Assembly (NCBI GenBank): GCA_015064855.1
Contig: SVRK01000019.1
Coordinates: forward strand, 1 to 34,716
Length of the DNA: 34,716 nt
Direction: 5' to 3'
Origin: Oscillospiraceae bacterium
GTDB lineage: Bacteria > Bacillota > Clostridia > Oscillospirales > CAG-272
The translations under genes and the position numbers were made by a program. The notes beneath the pieces are model-generated. The model searched no databases, was not told the DNA's origin, and saw nothing but the letters and a program-made list of their open reading frames with translations. Shown here piece after piece: positions 31,977-34,716 of this stretch. The first letter of the stretch is position 1; each line of letters opens with the position of its first letter.

Positions 31977-32315
31977 ATGGATTGCATATTTTGTAAGATT
32001 GCAAATGGAGAAATTCCATCAAATAAGGTTTATGAGGATGATAAAATTTTAGCATTTCACGATATAAACCCTGAGGCAAAGGTTCATGTTCTTGTTATTC
32101 CAAAGGAGCATATTTGCTGTGTAGATAAAGTAAATAAAGAAAATAGCCACAATGTTTCGTATATTTTTGAAAAAATTCCGCAAATCGCAAGGGATGCTGG
32201 TATAACAAACGGTTATAGAGTTATAACCAACTGTGGAGAGGATGCTTGTCAAACTGTTAAGCATTTGCACTTCCACATCCTCGGCGGAGAAAAATTACCG
32301 GAGCATATAAGATAA
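31977..32315 (+). CDS. HIT family nucleotide-binding protein
   Basis: This 112-residue HIT protein starts CIFCKIANGEIPSNKVYEDD, which includes the CxxC found in Hint-type members, and ends with the histidine triad HLHFHILGG (near 97-105), where the middle histidine acts in catalysis. Such proteins hydrolyse nucleoside phosphoramidates. Length and motifs match the Hint/HinT branch. An AAGGAG site precedes the ATG. The stop overlaps the start of the next small gene. Confidence 0.93.
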   Translation: MDCIFCKIANGEIPSNKVYEDDKILAFHDINPEAKVHVLVIPKEHICCVDKVNKENSHNVSYIFEKIPQIARDAGITNGYRVITNCGEDACQTVKHLHFHILGGEKLPEHIR

Positions 32316-32542
32316 TGGAGTGGTATCAATACGTTGGTATAATTTGTGGCATTTTTTCACTTTTCTTTGGTTTTGTTGCATTTTTTCTGTATATGAAGGT
32401 TAGAACTTTTTTAAAGCTTTTAAAGGAAGAGGATATGGAAAAAGCAACCCCTATTATCCTAGAGCAAAACAAAAAGGTAAGAATGAACTTGATTTTTTGT
32501 GCCGTTTTAGGTGTTGTAGGAGTATTAACCTTAATACTATAA
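32315..32542 (+). CDS. Small membrane protein, unknown function
   Basis: This 75-residue protein has two hydrophobic segments (about 4-28 and 57-75) and a charged middle (VRTFLKLLKEEDMEKATPIILEQ reading about 29-52). I do not recognise a family. It starts inside the stop of the HIT gene (TAATG), so it is probably translated with it, and it ends at a terminator shared with sigG. The tight coupling is the best evidence that it is real. Confidence 0.65.
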   Translation: MEWYQYVGIICGIFSLFFGFVAFFLYMKVRTFLKLLKEEDMEKATPIILEQNKKVRMNLIFCAVLGVVGVLTLIL

Positions 32543-32577
32543 AATATGAGGGCAAAATGCCCTCATATTTGTTTTTT
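32542..32577. terminator. Bidirectional terminator between the small membrane gene and sigG
   Basis: A 12-bp stem (AAATATGAGGGC / GCCCTCATATTT) with a 5-base loop. On the forward strand it is followed by GTTTTTTTA. The 3' arm overlaps the sigG stop codon. Confidence 0.85.
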
Positions 32578-33336
32578 TATTCTTTCCAGTGCTGCCTTTT
32601 CAAGTCGTGATACTTGAGCTTGGGAAATCCCGATTTCTTTAGCTATTTCGCTTTGTGTTTTACCTGCATAGAAACGCATGTTAACAATCCTTTTTTCGCG
32701 TTCTGTTAGCTTTTTCATAGCTTCCCTTAATGCAATATCCTCAACCCAAAGCTCGTCACTTGAATTTGTATCACTAATTTGATCCAAAATGAAAATTGAA
32801 TCTCCGGAATCATTAAAAATTGGCTCATAGAGAGAAATTGGTTCAGTAATTGCTTCTAAAGCGCAAACCACGTCCTCTTTTCTTTCACCTAATTTATTTG
32901 CTATTGCTTCGATAGTCGGCTCACAGAAATCATTTCGAGCCAGCTCCTCCTTTGCCTGCAATGCCCTATATGCTAAATCTCTAACAGAACGAGATACTCT
33001 AATAGAATTATTGTCTCTTAAATATCGTCTAATTTCTCCTATTATCATAGGGACGGCATAGGTTGAGAATTTAACGTCCAAGTCAATGTTAAAATTATCA
33101 ATTGCTTTTATTAATCCAATGCAACCAACCTGAAAAAGATCATCAAGATTTTCTCGTCTTCCGGTAAAACGTTGAATTATTGATAAAACAAGTCTTAAAT
33201 TTCCGTCAATTAGCTCTTCACGAGCTTTGTCGTCGCCCTCTTTAACGCGTAACAAAAGAGTGCGCTTTTCAGAGTCTGATAGAACTACTAGTTCAGAGGT
33301 GTTAACACCACAAATTTCAACCTTATTATATTTCAT
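32563..33336 (-). CDS. sigG: RNA polymerase sporulation sigma factor SigG
   Basis: Sigma-G directs late forespore gene expression. The 257-residue protein begins with the diagnostic MKYNKVEICGVNTSEL segment of SigG. Region 2 follows (ENLDDLFQVGCIGLIKAIDNF, then FSTYAVPMIIGEIRRYLRDN), then region 3 and region 4 (LTEREKRIVNMRFYAGKTQSEIA with the helix-turn-helix QAQVSRLE). The start follows AAGGAG. spoIIGA and sigE, which often precede sigG in Bacillus and Clostridium, are not here. A sigma-F-like promoter candidate lies just upstream. Confidence 0.95.
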   Translation of the reverse strand: MKYNKVEICGVNTSELVVLSDSEKRTLLLRVKEGDDKAREELIDGNLRLVLSIIQRFTGRRENLDDLFQVGCIGLIKAIDNFNIDLDVKFSTYAVPMIIGEIRRYLRDNNSIRVSRSVRDLAYRALQAKEELARNDFCEPTIEAIANKLGERKEDVVCALEAITEPISLYEPIFNDSGDSIFILDQISDTNSSDELWVEDIALREAMKKLTEREKRIVNMRFYAGKTQSEIAKEIGISQAQVSRLEKAALERIKKQI

Positions 33337-33355
33337 ATTTAACTCCTTGTTTTGT

Positions 33356-33385
33356 AATTATTGACAAAACTAAAGGAGTAAATAC
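33356..33385 (-). promoter_or_regulatory. Sigma-F-like promoter candidate of sigG
   Basis: On the reverse strand GTATT (33385-33381), a 15-base spacer and GTCAATAATT (33365-33356) resemble the forespore sigma-F pattern (GYWTA, about 15 bases, GGnnAnAnTW) with one mismatch in each box. I see no sigma-A promoter at a suitable place. The match is modest because the motif is short. Confidence 0.4.
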
Positions 33386-33415
33386 AAAAAATAGTTTCCA
33401 ATTTTTGCATTAAAG

Positions 33416-33440
33416 AAGCGCAAGCTACTAACTTGCGCTT
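33416..33440 (-). terminator. Terminator of the GH5 gene
   Basis: A 9-bp perfect stem (AAGCGCAAG / CTTGCGCTT) with a 7-base loop begins 4 bases past the GH5 stop. On the reverse strand it is followed by CTTTAAT, a short T-tract. Confidence 0.6.
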
Positions 33441-33444
33441 AATA

Positions 33445-34533
33445 TTAAAATTCGCCCTTTATGATTTTTTCTAGGTTAGGAGTTAAAATTTTTCTATTAT
33501 CATCATCGACAAGACTGAAGCGGTTACCGTCGTTTGGTGTGCTTAAATAATTCCAAACAGAGTATGGAATATTATTTTCCTTAAGAATAGTAATAACATC
33601 CTTCATCCAGTTTTCACGACTGTTAATATCCGCGTGGCGAATGGTACCAAACTCACCGCACCAAAGAATCTTATCAGGATTTTCTTTGATAAAATTCCTT
33701 GCCGGCTCAAGAATTTCTCGCATATAATTTATATCCATTACATCAATATGAGAATATGCCTTATCATTATTGTAAACTAAACGATAAAATTCACGATATT
33801 TTTCGATATCACCGGGATATTCCATTTTTCTATTATAGTATAAATGCTTCCAGTGTAAAACGCTTCTTTGGTGAGTAAATTCCGATGGGTCATATACATG
33901 GAATGTATAAATTACGTTTTCATCATCAAATATACGCAATGCGTGTAGCTTATTAGGGTTATTCCAACAGGTGGGGCCAACGATGATTTTTCTGGTTTTG
34001 TTTAAAACTCTAATTGCATTTATTGTTTTTTCTGCTAAATCATTCCATAGATTCGGTTCTATATCACGCACTTCGTTTAATAGCTCAAACATTACGCTTT
34101 CGTTTTGTGAAAATCGTTTTTCAAGCTCAAGCCATAAGGCGATAAATCGTTCTTGCAGCTCGTTATTATCGAAAAGCGTTATGCTTTCTTCAATGTCACA
34201 GTAGTTTCCAATGCATTTATGTAAATTAAGAATTATGCCAAGCTTGTGCTTTTCACATAGTGATACAAAGTTTTCAACAAGCCTCATTGTTCGCTCATTA
34301 TAAATGTAAGGCTCGGTTTCTAAAACTATTTGATCAAATCCAAGACGAATATGGTCAAACCCCATATTTTTTATGTTTATTACATCCCATTCGGTAATAT
34401 ATGTATCAAAGTGCTCGTAATCACCTGTAGTTAAGCAAAGACGCTTGTCATCAGGTAAAACGTTAAACCGTTTGTAGTTTGTTAGCCAACCGCCGATGCC
34501 CATACCTCGGCTGAAATTTTCAATTTTATTCAT
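33445..34533 (-). CDS. Glycoside hydrolase family 5 (cellulase-like), predicted cytoplasmic
   Basis: This 362-residue TIM-barrel enzyme has the GH5 landmarks: RGMGIGGWL at the N-terminus, GFDHIRLGFD near 58-67, the acid/base Glu154 in FELLNEV, FHVYDP near 211-216 (His and Tyr of the active site) and the nucleophile Glu294 in WCGEFGT, then SVWNYL near the C-terminus. It probably cleaves a beta-glucan or beta-mannan oligosaccharide. There is no signal peptide, so it should act inside the cell on imported oligosaccharides. I chose the ATG at 34533, behind TTGGAG, over the TTG at 34545 in that site. It starts 57 bases inside the right IS copy. Confidence 0.88.
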   Translation of the reverse strand: MNKIENFSRGMGIGGWLTNYKRFNVLPDDKRLCLTTGDYEHFDTYITEWDVINIKNMGFDHIRLGFDQIVLETEPYIYNERTMRLVENFVSLCEKHKLGIILNLHKCIGNYCDIEESITLFDNNELQERFIALWLELEKRFSQNESVMFELLNEVRDIEPNLWNDLAEKTINAIRVLNKTRKIIVGPTCWNNPNKLHALRIFDDENVIYTFHVYDPSEFTHQRSVLHWKHLYYNRKMEYPGDIEKYREFYRLVYNNDKAYSHIDVMDINYMREILEPARNFIKENPDKILWCGEFGTIRHADINSRENWMKDVITILKENNIPYSVWNYLSTPNDGNRFSLVDDDNRKILTPNLEKIIKGEF

Positions 34534-34604
34534 TTTTATCTCCAAGAAATAGTATATAAATTAAGTGTAACACAAATAAGTTAAATAATCAATAAATTGT
34601 CAAG

Positions 34605-34715
34605 CTAAGTGCAACAGGAATTAACAAAAAATTCAAACAAATCAATAGGTTTACGATAACCAATAACTTTTTTGGGTCTGGCGTTGATCAACGCCAGATT
34701 CTTTTTTAATGTGAT
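34605..34715 (-). CDS. IS30-family transposase, C-terminal 36 codons only (partial, second copy)
   Basis: The reverse strand has the same 36-codon transposase tail as bases 3-113, with a TAG at 34607-34605. It is cut by the window edge. The evidence is the same NARPKKVIGYRKPIDLF motif. The two copies are identical, so either copy may be active or both may be fixed and recently spread. Confidence 0.75.
   Translation of the reverse strand: MTLKKNLALINARPKKVIGYRKPIDLFEFFVNSCCT
34678..34707 (+). terminator. Inverted copy of the IS terminator-like hairpin
   Basis: The 20-base palindrome at 34678-34697 followed by ATTCTTTTTT would stop forward transcripts that enter the IS from the unique segment. 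Confidence 0.5.
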
Positions 34716-34716
34716 T

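Larger units (their letters stand above)
34591..34716 (-). mobile_element. Right (3') end of an IS30-type insertion sequence, inverted copy
   Basis: Perfect inverted copy of bases 2-127. Identity ends at 34591, 58 bases before the GH5 start. It carries the same transposase end, hairpin and outward TTGACA. The rest of the element lies beyond the window edge. Confidence 0.8.

Noticed and set aside
1..34716. The whole segment as cargo of a composite transposon between the two IS copies
   Set aside because: It carries many essential single-copy genes (rplS, murA, lepB, rel, tig), so it is chromosome between two IS copies and not mobile cargo.

Overview
The window reads as chromosomal DNA from a low-GC, endospore-forming member of the Clostridia, probably uncultured. 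The evidence is AT-rich intergenic DNA, consensus sigma-A promoters with 17-base spacers, strong Shine-Dalgarno sites, and a set of sporulation genes (sigG, yabP, yabQ, a SpoVB-type flippase). CdaA, a bifunctional Rel enzyme, HemZ, a DUF1540 protein and a TIGR04086 protein fit the same group. I cannot place it to genus.

Layout. (1) 1-127 and 34591-34716 are perfect inverted copies of the 3' end of one IS30-type insertion sequence, each with the last 36 codons of the transposase pointing inward. The window is therefore a unique segment bounded by two IS copies. (2) 162-854 is a DUF6873 gene. (3) 985-12261 is a long forward run: cdaA, a very short CdaR-like gene, a COG2509 flavoprotein, recJ, rel, hemZ, a uridine-kinase-like gene and a SpoVB/MATE flippase. 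(4) 12397-13836 holds hup, rqcP, yabP and yabQ. (5) 13874-14906 is a small accessory patch: a DUF1540 gene, tRNA-Pro(GGG), and two tandem copies of an unexplained GC-richer repeat that carries fragments resembling the tRNA. (6) 14979-15892 is a peroxide-response pair, a glutathione-peroxidase-type enzyme and an OhrR-like regulator, behind a promoter with a palindromic operator candidate. (7) 15921-19189 is the reverse-strand protein quality-control operon tig-clpP-clpX. (8) 19287-23515 is the reverse-strand operon lepB-rbgA-rnhB-yraN-dipeptidase-phosphoesterase, divergent from rplS. (9) 24197-25157 is yajC and a TIGR04086 membrane protein, divergent from an RluA-type pseudouridine synthase and a DUF3810 protein. 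(10) 27297-30796 is murA, DUF1858, trmK, a Nif3-like gene and carD. (11) 30797-34533 is an FkbM methyltransferase, a HIT protein, a small membrane protein, sigG and a cytoplasmic GH5 enzyme.

Most of the segment is core housekeeping: c-di-AMP and (p)ppGpp signalling, DNA repair, ribosome assembly, protein export and turnover, cell wall synthesis and sporulation. The best place to look for something undescribed is the tRNA-Pro-linked tandem repeat at 14298-14866. Secondary points are the IS-end architecture, the minimal CdaR, the Gpx/OhrR operator, and several hairpins that overlap ribosome binding sites.
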